NCBI RefSeq assembly: GCF_003634315.1
Contig: NZ_RBXL01000001.1
Coordinates: forward strand, 4,816,501 to 4,880,500
DNA: 64,000 nucleotides
Direction of reading: 5' to 3'
Origin: Thiocapsa rosea
GTDB taxonomy: Bacteria > Pseudomonadota > Gammaproteobacteria > Chromatiales > Chromatiaceae
The position numbers and the translations under genes are program-made. Below the pieces are notes generated by a model. It did not search any database and had not been told where the DNA came from. It saw only the letters and a list, made by a program, of their open reading frames with translations. Each line of letters begins with the position of its first letter. Position 1 is the stretch's first letter. Positions 8,675 through 16,507 of the stretch are shown here, piece after piece.

Positions 8675-9427
8675 CTAGCCCGCCGGCGCCAGCCGGACCG
8701 GCGGGCGCCGGCGGGAGTTCTCGGTCATGCGCAGATAGTCGAATACCAGGCGGAGGTTGCGCGCCAGACGCGGGATGGTGGCGGAGACGGTGTCGCGGGA
8801 CTTCGCCTTGATGACGCCGATGGCGAAGCGGCGTAGCGCGGTGATGTTCGCGGGGCCATGGCCGGTGCGAATGGTGCAGCGGTCCTCGTCCCAGTTCCAG
8901 TCCAGGGAGTAGTGACAGCCGTTTTCGATCGTCCAGTGGCCGCGATTCAAGCCCAGTACCCGTGCGGCATCGGCGGTGTCGCGGGTATGACTGGTCACCC
9001 CGTAGACGGTCTCGGTGGAGGTCTTGCCGGTCTTCTTCTCCACGGTGTGGCGCTCGATGAGGAAGGCCTGTCCGACACCGGGAAAATCCAGGTATTCATT
9101 GAGGCGCTCGGAGGTCCAGATCGCGCGGCTCTCGATGCGGCCATGGCCCGGGGTGGGCGGCTCGCGGAAATCGGGTTGACCGCGGTCCTTCTCGAAGAAC
9201 AGGCGAAGATCGGCGTGCAGGTTCGGCTGATTGTCTTTGACGGTGAAGACGTAGTGGGCGTCGCGCGCACGCAGGTACTCGGCGAGCTTGCGCTGGGTGA
9301 GCAAGGCGTCGGCGGTGATGGTCTTCCCGGTGATGTCCAGGGTCTCGAGGACCGGGATGACCATCCCGATCTCGTTGGTTTGCTTGGCCTCGTCGCGACC
9401 CTCTACGGGCAGGGTGCCGACTTTTTT
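8675..9427 (-). CDS. ISAs1-family transposase, catalytic part (frame -1)
   Basis: This frame continues the transposase after the A7 run. It reads KKVGTLPVEGRDE, then NEIGMVIPVLETLDITGKTITADAL (second catalytic Asp), then the family block around YVFTVKDNQPNLH, and HWTIENGCHYSLDWNWDED with the catalytic Glu. The stop TAG lies within the left terminal inverted repeat. There is no good start codon at the beginning of this segment, so it is most likely made as a fusion with the upstream frame by -1 frameshifting. Otherwise the transposase is a frameshift mutant. Confidence 0.8.
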   Translation of the reverse strand, partial: KKVGTLPVEGRDEAKQTNEIGMVIPVLETLDITGKTITADALLTQRKLAEYLRARDAHYVFTVKDNQPNLHADLRLFFEKDRGQPDFREPPTPGHGRIESRAIWTSERLNEYLDFPGVGQAFLIERHTVEKKTGKTSTETVYGVTSHTRDTADAARVLGLNRGHWTIENGCHYSLDWNWDEDRCTIRTGHGPANITALRRFAIGVIKAKSRDTVSATIPRLARNLRLVFDYLRMTENSRRRPPVRLAPAG

Positions 9428-10467
9428 TGGGTGTAGCAGGTCTGACTGCGGTGGCCGACGACGCCGAGGATGTGGGTCTGACGGCCATCGGCGTCGATGG
9501 CATTGCGCATCGTCTTGCCGTCGACGGCCAAGTCCTCGTCCTCGGCATGCTGGAGGTTCCAGCGTTGCAGGGCGCTGTTCAACGCGTCGGGGTCGACGCG
9601 CACGAGCACCTCGCGGATGACGGTGCGGCTGGGAACCTCGTAGCGGCGGTTGCGCCAGCGGCAGCGAAAGCGCGCCCGCGCTTGCTGGCTTAAGTCCTGC
9701 GCCCATAGGCTGATGGCCTTGTAGCCGCGCATCCCGCACAGGGTGGCTGCGGCGGCGATGGCCAGCACCGTGGGCAGGGGATGGCGCCGGCCCTGACCGC
9801 GACGCGGATCGGGAATGTCGGCGAAGAACTCGGGCAAAGACAGCATCTGATCGGCGCTCAACATGATGTGCGGGGCTCCGTGACGGTAACGGGGATCGAG
9901 GACGGGATGAGACAGGCAGGCGCGGGCGCGGGCGTGCAGGGGGCGGACAAAGACACGCTTGGCGGGGCCCGTCGCGGCGCTGTAGCCGGTGCGGGTGCGC
10001 CGATAGCCGCGGGTCTCGCCCACCTCGTGCCAGTTGGCGGCGCGGTAGATCGTGCCGTGAAACCGCTGCGGGTCGACAAAGGTCTCCAGCAACAGCAACG
10101 GGTAACCGAAACGCGCCGGCCAGTCGGTGGCCAGACGCCGTTCGCTCAGCGCCAGCACCCGCGAGGCGAGGTTCGCCACATGGTGCTCGGGCAGGATCAG
10201 AAACCGGCTGTTGTTGGCGATCAGGTGCAGACGATCGTATTGATGGCGAAAGTCCCAGCCGATCCAGGCATCGCGCGCGGCACACTTCCAGGCCGCGGCC
10301 GAGAAGCTCAACAGCGCCAGCCACTGTCCCTGCCAGGTGGCGACATACCACAGCGTGTCGCCGATCTTCGGCAACGCGCCCAGATAGTGATGGGCCGCCA
10401 TGAGGCTCCGGAAGCGAGCCTCCTCGGATGCGGCGACCGGTTGTAGGACGACCTCGCGCAGGTTCAC
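9403..10467 (-). CDS. DruA (DUF4338) domain + ISAs1 transposase N-terminal part
   Basis: The first about 170 residues from GTG 10467 match the DUF4338 family, now named for DruA of the Druantia defence system: FRSLMAAHHYLGALPKIGDTL, WKCAARDAWIGWD, RFLILP and TFVDPQRFHGT(I)YRAANW. After a short linker comes the N-terminal associated domain of ISAs1 transposases (LPEFFADIPDPRRGQGRRHPL, LCGMRGYKAI), then AVDGKTMRNA with the first catalytic Asp. At 9421-9427 the frame reads CAA AAA AAG, a classic A_AAA_AAG slip site, and terminates soon after at CYTQKKSAPCP. A -1 slip gives a fusion of about 600 residues. Confidence 0.8.
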   Translation of the reverse strand: MNLREVVLQPVAASEEARFRSLMAAHHYLGALPKIGDTLWYVATWQGQWLALLSFSAAAWKCAARDAWIGWDFRHQYDRLHLIANNSRFLILPEHHVANLASRVLALSERRLATDWPARFGYPLLLLETFVDPQRFHGTIYRAANWHEVGETRGYRRTRTGYSAATGPAKRVFVRPLHARARACLSHPVLDPRYRHGAPHIMLSADQMLSLPEFFADIPDPRRGQGRRHPLPTVLAIAAAATLCGMRGYKAISLWAQDLSQQARARFRCRWRNRRYEVPSRTVIREVLVRVDPDALNSALQRWNLQHAEDEDLAVDGKTMRNAIDADGRQTHILGVVGHRSQTCYTQKKSAPCP

Positions 10468-10587
10468 GCTCGGGTTCTCGGGTGGCGGCTATTCCGGCGC
10501 TTTATACCCGTGCTGCCGGGAGTTGTTCAGAGTCGAGGACAACCGCACGGCAAAACAGTGAATCTGGGCTAGAACGGTTCCGCCCTG

Positions 10588-10597
10588 GGGATCGGCC
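10588..10597. repeat. Right target-site duplication of the insertion sequence
   Basis: GGGATCGGCC is identical to the left copy at 8650-8659. Confidence 0.85.
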
Positions 10598-10742
10598 CCG
10601 TCAGACTTGACGACCGTTGGAGCCGGCGCGATTTAAGACATTAAAAAATATATGTTTTTAAACCGCGCCTCCGCGAAGGGCTGTGGATGCAGCAAACGTC
10701 GAGCTCACTCGAGAATCAATATTTCGCTCTGGACGCGGTTTA
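10598..10742. repeat. Right part of the doublet repeat split by the insertion sequence
   Basis: This carries the rest of the first module (ending GGCGCGATTTAA), an AT-rich spacer, and a second module that ends TGGACGCGGTTTAG. It lies directly upstream of the Phd antitoxin gene, so its promoter is in or beyond the repeat. Confidence 0.85.
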
Positions 10743-10787
10743 GCTAGACTAGACCAACCATCTGCCCGAAATCCGACCGGAGACCCC

Positions 10788-11060
10788 GTGCAAGCCATCA
10801 ACATGCTGCAGGCCAAAACCAATCTCTCCCGGCTGGTGGAGGCGATCGAGCAGGGCACGGAGCGGGAGATCGTCATCGCCCGCAACGGTCACCCCGTCGC
10901 CAAGCTGGTGCCCGTCTCCGACGTGCCCCTCGAGCGCCGGATCGGCGTCGCCAAGGGCCTGTTCGTCGTACCCGACAACATTGACGCGCATAACCACGAG
11001 GTCGCGCGGCTCTTCCTGGGTGGGCGCCCCGGGGAGGATGCGAAGGCCGAGCAGGGATAG
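10788..11060 (+). CDS. Phd/YefM-family antitoxin
   Basis: Type II antitoxin of about 90 residues. The N-terminal fold INMLQAKTNLSRLVEAIEQG and VIARNGHPVAKLVP are diagnostic of the Phd/YefM DNA-binding domain. The C-terminal tail would neutralise the toxin. The GTG at 10788 fits family length; the longer frame from 10683 only adds residues encoded by the repeat. The PIN toxin starts 9 bp after the stop, so the two genes form an operon, probably autoregulated. Confidence 0.87.
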   Translation: MQAINMLQAKTNLSRLVEAIEQGTEREIVIARNGHPVAKLVPVSDVPLERRIGVAKGLFVVPDNIDAHNHEVARLFLGGRPGEDAKAEQG

Positions 11061-11069
11061 CCGTAGACG

Positions 11070-11456
11070 ATGAACCTCTTGCTCGACACCCACGTTGCAC
11101 TCTGGGCCATCGTCGACAGCCCGCGGCTGTCGACGATGGCACGCGACCTCATCCTCAACCCCCGCGCCAGGGTCTGGATCAGCGTGGCCAGCATCTGGGA
11201 GATCGCGATCCAGTATCGCCTCGGGCGCGGCAACATGCCGATTTCGGGCTCAGACGCAATCGGCTTTTTCCGCACGGCGGGCTACCAGTTTCTCCCCGTC
11301 GAACCGGAACATGCCGCCGCCACCGAAACCCTACCGCCCCACCATCAGGATCCCTTCGACCGGATCTTGGCTGCACAGGCCCAAGTCGAGCCGATGCGCC
11401 TGCTGACGCACGACCCGTTACTCGTTCCCTATGGCGACTTCATCGTCGCCGTCTGA
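11070..11456 (+). CDS. VapC-like PIN-domain toxin
   Basis: PIN-domain ribonuclease of 128 residues, partner of the preceding antitoxin. Acidic active-site residues are visible: LLLDTHVALW (first Asp), SIWEIAIQYRLGR (Glu), and HHQDPFDRILAAQA (two Asp near the C-terminus). The length and order are typical of type II vapBC/phd-PIN modules. It starts 9 bp after the antitoxin and ends 22 bp before the hsdM start, so the pair lies inside the decayed restriction locus and may have stabilised it. Confidence 0.9.
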   Translation: MNLLLDTHVALWAIVDSPRLSTMARDLILNPRARVWISVASIWEIAIQYRLGRGNMPISGSDAIGFFRTAGYQFLPVEPEHAAATETLPPHHQDPFDRILAAQAQVEPMRLLTHDPLLVPYGDFIVAV

Positions 11457-11478
11457 TTGCACACTCATCTGGATCCAC

Positions 11479-13240
11479 ATGCTCGACACTGATACCAAAC
11501 GGCGCATCGACACCGCCCGTGACATCCTCGTAGGCAAGGTGCCCGACCCCAAGAGTCAGGTCGAGCAGATCACGATTGCCCTGATCTACAAGTTCATGGA
11601 CGACATGGACGCCGATGCCGAAGAGCTGGGCGGCCACCGCAAGTTCTTCGCCGGCGCATACGCCGGGTACGGTTGGGCCAAGCTGATGCGCTCCGGCCTG
11701 GGCGGACATGAGACGCTGAACCTCTACGCAGAGGCCATCGCCAAGATGCCGGAGAACCCCGGCATCCCGCCCCTCTTCCGCGACATCTTCAAGAACGCCT
11801 TTCTGCCCTACCGCGATCCGGAGACACTGCGGGCCTTCCTGAAGATCATCGACGAGTTCGAGTACGACCATTCCGAACGCTTGGGTGACGCCTTTGAATA
11901 TCTGCTCTCCGTGCTCGGCAGCCAGAGGGCGATGCCGGACAGTTCCGCACCCCGCGCCACATCATCGATTTCATTGTCGCCGTTATCGACCCGAAGAAGC
12001 ACGACACATCACCAGCCAGGACCGCTGGAACGACTACGCCGACGTCATCCTGGCCAACCCGCCATTCATGTCGCCGAAGGGCGGGATCAAGCCGCATGAG
12101 CGATTCTCAGTGAAGTCCAAACGCTCGGAGGTTTTGTTTCTAGACTACTTTCTGGAGCATCTAACACCTGCTGGCAGGGCTGGTGTCATCGTACCCGAAG
12201 GCATTCACTTTGTAGCTCACGCCGGGCACGTGCAATTGAGGCGTCTTTTAGTCGAAGGAGGATATTTATTGGCAGACATCACGCTCCCACGTGGTGTATT
12301 CAAGCCTTATGCTAGTGTGAAGACGCATATTCTCATTATCGATCGCCTGCTTGCCAGACGCTCCGATTCCGTCCTCTTCATTGAGATTGAGAATGACGGA
12401 TTTACGCAAACCGATACGCGAGAGCGAGTTCCGGGATCGCAGCTTAATACTGCTCAACGGATCATATCCGACTTCAAGTACGCGGTCGAGAACGGGACGA
12501 TATGGGCTGAGCAAACAAATAGGCCAAGATCATTCACGGTGTCGAAGAAGTCTCTCCTTTCTAGACGCACAGTACATTTAATCGGACGTTGGCCCGACCT
12601 ACCGAATCGGGTTATTCACCGGGAGGACATCCCGCTCTGGCGATTGGGTGACGTATGTGAAATCCTGGAAGGTCAGTCTCCCAACATGGCCACAACCCCT
12701 GGCGCGTTTGTGTTAGGCGTACCAGCAGAAGAGCGGAAATCAGCAGCTCACTGGGATTTTGAAGGTAAGGCGGTTTGTGTCCCTCTTGTATCTTCATCAG
12801 GGCAAGGAAAGGCCGACATTAAGCGGATCCACTACCAAGAAGGAAAGTTCGCGCTCGCAAGTACAATGTGTGCCATCTTTGTTAAAGATGAAGATAGAAT
12901 CCGACCCCGGTTTCTTCACCTCTTCTTGAGCGCCGTAATCGAGGAGTTGATCGTACCGCTAATGTTCGGCGCTACGAATGTGACTATGGACAGCTCTCAG
13001 CTTGCTGACGTGCTTATACCAATTCCAGAACCGGCAATACAGGATGAGATCATTGAATCGCACCTTATCTTTACCAAAGCTACCGATTTAGCTGAGATAG
13101 CTGCGTCGCCGCGCCAAGCGACTCGCGACAACTGTGTTATTGATTTGAGTGAGCGCATAGTTCGCGACGTTAATGAATTGATTGCCGCGACGGCAACCCA
13201 CGCTACCATCGCGAATCTATTGCCTGGATCCGACGTCTAG
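11479..13240 (+). pseudogene. hsdM: Broken type I methyltransferase (hsdM) with fused specificity-like C-terminus
   Basis: HsdM is the N6-adenine methylase subunit. The N-terminal domain from MLDTDTKRRIDTARDIL is normal to LLSVLGSQ. There an extra AG (a duplicated AG at 11926-11927) shifts the frame; the correct continuation GDAGQFRTPRHIIDFIVAVIDP is in frame 3. A second lesion near 12005 joins this to TSQDRWNDYADVILANPPF in frame 2. It removes SAM motif I (DPACGTAGF in the family) and surrounding sequence. The NPPF catalytic motif and the rest are open to 13240. The C-terminal third (PLWRLGDVCEILEGQSP...) resembles a target-recognition domain of HsdS. Base composition from about 12100 is visibly more AT-rich. 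Confidence 0.85.
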
Positions 13241-13335
13241 CCGGTAACTCACTAAATGCGTCAAGATCAGAATCGAGAGAACCCTCGCTCGCGCGTCTGG
13301 GGCGAGCTGGATAAGGTCCAACCCAGGAAGAGCTG

Positions 13336-14394
13336 ATGAAAATCCGCGCGATCCATGTCTTCGAGGCCGGCCCTCTCGGCTCCCGGGTCTTCGATTTCAA
13401 AGATGACTGGTCCGGCGAGATTGCCACCAACATCCTCTTCAGCGGACCGAACGGCTGCGGCAAGTCGTCGGCGCTGCGGGCTGTGGCCATGCTCTGGGGC
13501 GCCTTTGGCCATTGGCTGCAACACCGCAAGCCCCTACCCAAAAGCAGCGCGGAACGGGAGTGGCTCCAGGGCTGGGGCGGTGTGGCCCTGTTCCTGGAGG
13601 ATCTGCCCTTCGACGGACCCTCGATGGCGCTCTTGTTCGGTCGACAGGAGTTTGTCGAAGCGCTGGAACAGCAGTATCCCGAATGTTCATTCGTGGGTGA
13701 GTGGGTGGCTCGAACCGGCAGACCCGGCGCCCCGGCACGCAAGATGCTCTGGCCCAAGGACGCGAGCTGGCTCGATCGGTGGACCGAGTCACGGCAGACG
13801 ATGCTGGTGTCCGCGGACAAGAGCGATTCCCCCAACATGATCTTTCTGGATGCTGAGGAGCGCCGATGGGTTCCCCCGCGGCGCGGTGTGGGTGAGATCC
13901 GGCAGGAGGATCCGCAGCAGCGCTGGCTAACCAGCTATCGTGTCTCGGAGCAATGGGAGGGCCAGCTGGAAGCCTCGCTGCTCGCCATGAAGTCGGCGGC
14001 GCTGCACCGCTTTCATGACTTGATCCGCGACATGAACGCCTTTCTGAGCGGCAAAGAGATCCTGACCGAGGTAAAACTCGGAGAGAATCGGCTACGGGTA
14101 AAGCTCAAGAACGGAACCGGCACGACGCACAGCCTCGACGACCTTAGTGCGGGCGAACATCAGGTCTTGATCCAGCTCTACCTCGTGAACCGATGGATGG
14201 AGACGGGTGGCGTCGTGCTGATCGACGAGCCGGATCTCTATCTGCACCCCTCATTGGTCTCGGGTTTTCTCGCCCGTTTGGAGAGGATGGTCGCCGACCG
14301 AGGCGGCCAGCTCATCATCACTTCGCATGTGCCCGAGGTCTGGAGCCGTTACGACGCACTTGGAAAACGGATCTTGCTGGAGGCGGCTCCGTGA
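13336..14394 (+). CDS. AAA/ABC-type ATPase, PARIS AriA-like
   Basis: ATPase of 352 residues with an SMC/RecF-like ABC fold. Walker A is SGPNGCGKSSALRAV (about residue 36). The signature-like motif is DLSAGEHQVLIQLYLVN, Walker B is VVLIDEPDLYLHPSL, and the H-loop segment is LIITSHVPEVW. A Shine-Dalgarno AGGAAGAG precedes ATG 13336. The last codons overlap the start of the next gene (GTGA), so the two proteins are translationally coupled. AAA_15-type ATPase followed by a DUF4435 protein is the architecture of PARIS (AriA-AriB), an abortive anti-phage system. This pair is somewhat shorter than the described ones, so 'PARIS-like' is an inference. Confidence 0.82.
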   Translation: MKIRAIHVFEAGPLGSRVFDFKDDWSGEIATNILFSGPNGCGKSSALRAVAMLWGAFGHWLQHRKPLPKSSAEREWLQGWGGVALFLEDLPFDGPSMALLFGRQEFVEALEQQYPECSFVGEWVARTGRPGAPARKMLWPKDASWLDRWTESRQTMLVSADKSDSPNMIFLDAEERRWVPPRRGVGEIRQEDPQQRWLTSYRVSEQWEGQLEASLLAMKSAALHRFHDLIRDMNAFLSGKEILTEVKLGENRLRVKLKNGTGTTHSLDDLSAGEHQVLIQLYLVNRWMETGGVVLIDEPDLYLHPSLVSGFLARLERMVADRGGQLIITSHVPEVWSRYDALGKRILLEAAP

Positions 14395-15206
14395 CGATTC
14401 GGTCCAGGCGAGACCGTATCCGGCAGGAGTTGATCGGGAGTCAGCCCAAGCAGGCGTTTCTGGTCGAGGGGGCGGACGACAAGGAGGCGTTTCGTATCCT
14501 GCTGGAGCGTTTCGCGCCCGGATGGGAGCAGCGGTGGGCGATTGCCGCGGTCGGCAATAAGCGTCAACTCCTGGAGCTTCTCATGCTGGAGCCCGAATGG
14601 ATTGGACTCGTGGACCGCGACGAATGGGATCAGGCTGCCATCGACGCCCGCGTTGCTGAACAGCCAAACCTGTTGGTGCTACCTCGTTTCTGCTTGGAAA
14701 ACTTCCTGATCCACCCATCCGAGCTCTGGCAAGCGATCCCGCCCACGCGTCAAGCGGCGGTCGCCGGCGGCGAGAGGGCCTTCTGCGCCGAAATGGAAAC
14801 GCACCTGCCCGACTATCGGCGCCACGCTGCACTCTGGAAGGTTGTCACACCCCTTTGGTCTGGCCTGCGCGCATTGGGATTCAAAGAGGCGCTGGCCTCG
14901 GAGGAGAGTCTGGTGACTGCCCAGAACGATGCAGAGATTCAGCGCGTCTTGGGCAAGTGGGACGCGCTGCTCGATCCCGCACGAATCTTCGCCCAGTTTC
15001 AGAGCCAATGTGGCGCCGCGGAAGCTGCAAGCACCGACGACCAGTATTCGCATTGGGTTCACGGGAAGCACTACTGGAAAAAGGTCGTCAATCCTGCGAT
15101 GAACCGAATACTCGGCCAAATGGACGAGGGCGAACGGCGCAAGAAAATCCTCCGTAAGCTACAGCCACCGGCGGACCTACAAACTATCCTTGAACGCTTC
15201 TCGTAG
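14391..15206 (+). CDS. DUF4435 (TOPRIM-like) protein, PARIS AriB-like effector
   Basis: Protein of 271 residues beginning at GTG 14391, which overlaps the ATPase stop. It has the DUF4435/TOPRIM layout: an acidic FLVEGADDKEAFRILLERF near the N-terminus (conserved Glu), WIGLVDRDEWD with a DxD pair, then FCLENFLIHP. In PARIS, AriB is the effector nuclease released when AriA senses a phage anti-restriction protein. Here the likely metal-binding acidic residues are all present, so the effector looks functional. The longer in-frame extension to 14193 overlaps the ATPase and is not used. Confidence 0.8.
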   Translation: MTIRSRRDRIRQELIGSQPKQAFLVEGADDKEAFRILLERFAPGWEQRWAIAAVGNKRQLLELLMLEPEWIGLVDRDEWDQAAIDARVAEQPNLLVLPRFCLENFLIHPSELWQAIPPTRQAAVAGGERAFCAEMETHLPDYRRHAALWKVVTPLWSGLRALGFKEALASEESLVTAQNDAEIQRVLGKWDALLDPARIFAQFQSQCGAAEAASTDDQYSHWVHGKHYWKKVVNPAMNRILGQMDEGERRKKILRKLQPPADLQTILERFS

Positions 15207-15306
15207 CGAATCAGCCCGGAGTACGCGGACACGGCGAACAGCGAAATCGCCGAGAGCCAGATCAAGGCGACGCGGTCTGGAGTTCGGATCGTCATGGAGG
15301 CTTTAA

Positions 15307-15519
15307 TTGACGGCACCTATTCATACCATCTCCGAGGTCAATCAGCGCGCCAAAGATGCTCTGATCAGAGAAATCGGAGTCGTCGACAGCATTCGTTTCC
15401 TGAACCAGTTTCGCATCGGGAGCGGGAACTATACCGCTGAGCGCGAGAGCCTGTTCGAAGGGACAACGGTCAAGGAGATTATCGCAGATATTAAATCCAG
15501 AAGGGCTGACCGAACATGA
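15307..15519 (+). CDS. Small protein, 70 residues, unknown function
   Basis: Starts at TTG 15307 preceded at ideal distance by GGAGG (15296-15300), a strong ribosome site. The sequence (ISEVNQRAKDALIREIGVVD, IRFLNQFRIGSGNYTAERES, VKEIIADIKSRRA) resembles small conserved proteins often found near mobile or toxin-antitoxin genes. I do not know their function. It follows the PARIS-like pair after 100 bp on the same strand and may be an orphan antitoxin or a third gene of the module. Confidence 0.65.
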   Translation: MTAPIHTISEVNQRAKDALIREIGVVDSIRFLNQFRIGSGNYTAERESLFEGTTVKEIIADIKSRRADRT

Positions 15520-15678
15520 TGCCTCATTCTCCGTCGCCACTGCGGCGAAGCGGAAACGCGGCGTCGCTGGCGTAGGAGACGCACGAATAGCGACTGATAT
15601 GATAAAGGGGAGTCACGAAGATGGTCATCCCTGATTCAATTGGCGTTTTTTGAACCAGGCGATTCGGGCTACCGAGTA

Positions 15679-15702
15679 TGAGGCCGAAACGACGCGGCCT
15701 CA
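15679..15702 (-). terminator. Hairpin downstream of rlmB
   Basis: TGAGGCCG/CGGCCTCA forms an 8-bp stem with an 8-base loop, 12 bp past the rlmB stop. There is no U-run, so termination is uncertain. The rest of 15520-15713 shows no gene. Confidence 0.4.
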
Positions 15703-15713
15703 GGTTAGGACGC

Positions 15714-16466
15714 TCACCGACGCTGACGCAGCGCCTCGTAAAGACAAACACCCGCGGCGACCGAGACGTTGAGACTCTCGACCGTCCCGCACATGGGCAG
15801 ACGGACCAGGCGGTCGCAATGCTCGCGCGTGAGGCGGCGCAGGCCGGTACCCTCGCTGCCCATGACCAGGCCGAGCGGCCCGGTGAGATCGGCGGCATAG
15901 AGCTCGGTGTCGGCATCGCCGCTCGTTCCGGTGAGCCAGATTCCTCGCTCCTTGAGGTAGCCCATGGTCCGGGCCAGGTTGGTGACCTGGACATAGGGCA
16001 AGGTCTCGGCGGCGCCGCTGGCGACCTTGCAGACGACCGGGGTTAGGCCCACCGCGTTGTCCTTGGGGGCAATCACGGCATGGACGCCGGCACCCTCCGC
16101 GGTCCGCAAACAGGCCCCGAGATTGTGCGGATCCTGCACCTCGTCGAGTAGGAGCAGGAAGGGCGGGCCTTCGATCCGCTCCAAGAGCCCATCGAGATCC
16201 TGCTCGGAGCGTGCCGCGGGGACCCGCACCCAAGCCAATGCGCCCTGGTGATTGGTGCCTTCGGCGGCACGCTCGAGCTCGTCGCGCTCGACCTGGCGGA
16301 CCTTCACGCCCGCCTGGCTCGCAAGATCGGCCAGCTCCGATAAGCGTCGGTCGCGCCGGCTGCGGTCGAGCCAAAGCTCACCGACCCCTTCGCTCCCGAA
16401 CTTGATCGCGGCGCGCGCGCTGTGAATTCCGCCGACCGGGTGCAGCCCCGCCGTGGGGTGCCGCAC
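15714..16466 (-). CDS. rlmB: 23S rRNA (guanosine2251-2'-O)-methyltransferase
   Basis: SpoU-family (SPOUT) methyltransferase that modifies G2251 of 23S rRNA. It has an N-terminal substrate-binding domain (VGGIHSARAAIKFG... ) and the three SPOUT motifs: DPHNLGACLRTAEGAG, GLVMGSEGTGLRRLTRE and SLNVSVAAGVCLYEAL. The long open frame runs to 17027 inside rnr. The GTG at 16466 gives 250 residues, close to the 243 of E. coli; GTG 16505, just after the rnr stop, is the alternative. It follows rnr directly, the same order as rnr-rlmB in E. coli. Confidence 0.93.
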   Translation of the reverse strand: MRHPTAGLHPVGGIHSARAAIKFGSEGVGELWLDRSRRDRRLSELADLASQAGVKVRQVERDELERAAEGTNHQGALAWVRVPAARSEQDLDGLLERIEGPPFLLLLDEVQDPHNLGACLRTAEGAGVHAVIAPKDNAVGLTPVVCKVASGAAETLPYVQVTNLARTMGYLKERGIWLTGTSGDADTELYAADLTGPLGLVMGSEGTGLRRLTREHCDRLVRLPMCGTVESLNVSVAAGVCLYEALRQRR

Positions 16467-16507
16467 CTCGTCACGGCTCGCGACAGGGCGTCTCGATGCC
16501 TTCACGG

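Larger units (their letters stand above)
8660..10587 (-). mobile_element. ISAs1-type insertion sequence with a DruA-like domain, 1928 bp
   Basis: The element is bounded by imperfect terminal inverted repeats of about 22 bp that share the perfect core GTTCTAGCCC. It is flanked by perfect 10-bp direct repeats (GGGATCGGCC). It sits inside an intergenic repeat copy. One transposase coding region fills it on the minus strand, in two frames that overlap at an A7G slippery sequence. The DDE residues of the ISAs1 catalytic domain look intact (VDGKT, TADALLTQ, HWTIENG), so the element may still be active. It lies between the hsdR and hsdM remnants, but its insertion did not itself break either gene. 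Confidence 0.9.

Noticed and set aside
8660-10587. A Druantia defence system
   Set aside because: The DruA-like domain is fused to an ISAs1 transposase inside terminal inverted repeats; no druB-E genes are present.
14193-14390. Longer start for the DUF4435 protein
   Set aside because: It would overlap the ATPase by 200 bp; the GTG at 14391 with stop overlap and the conserved N-terminus fits better.
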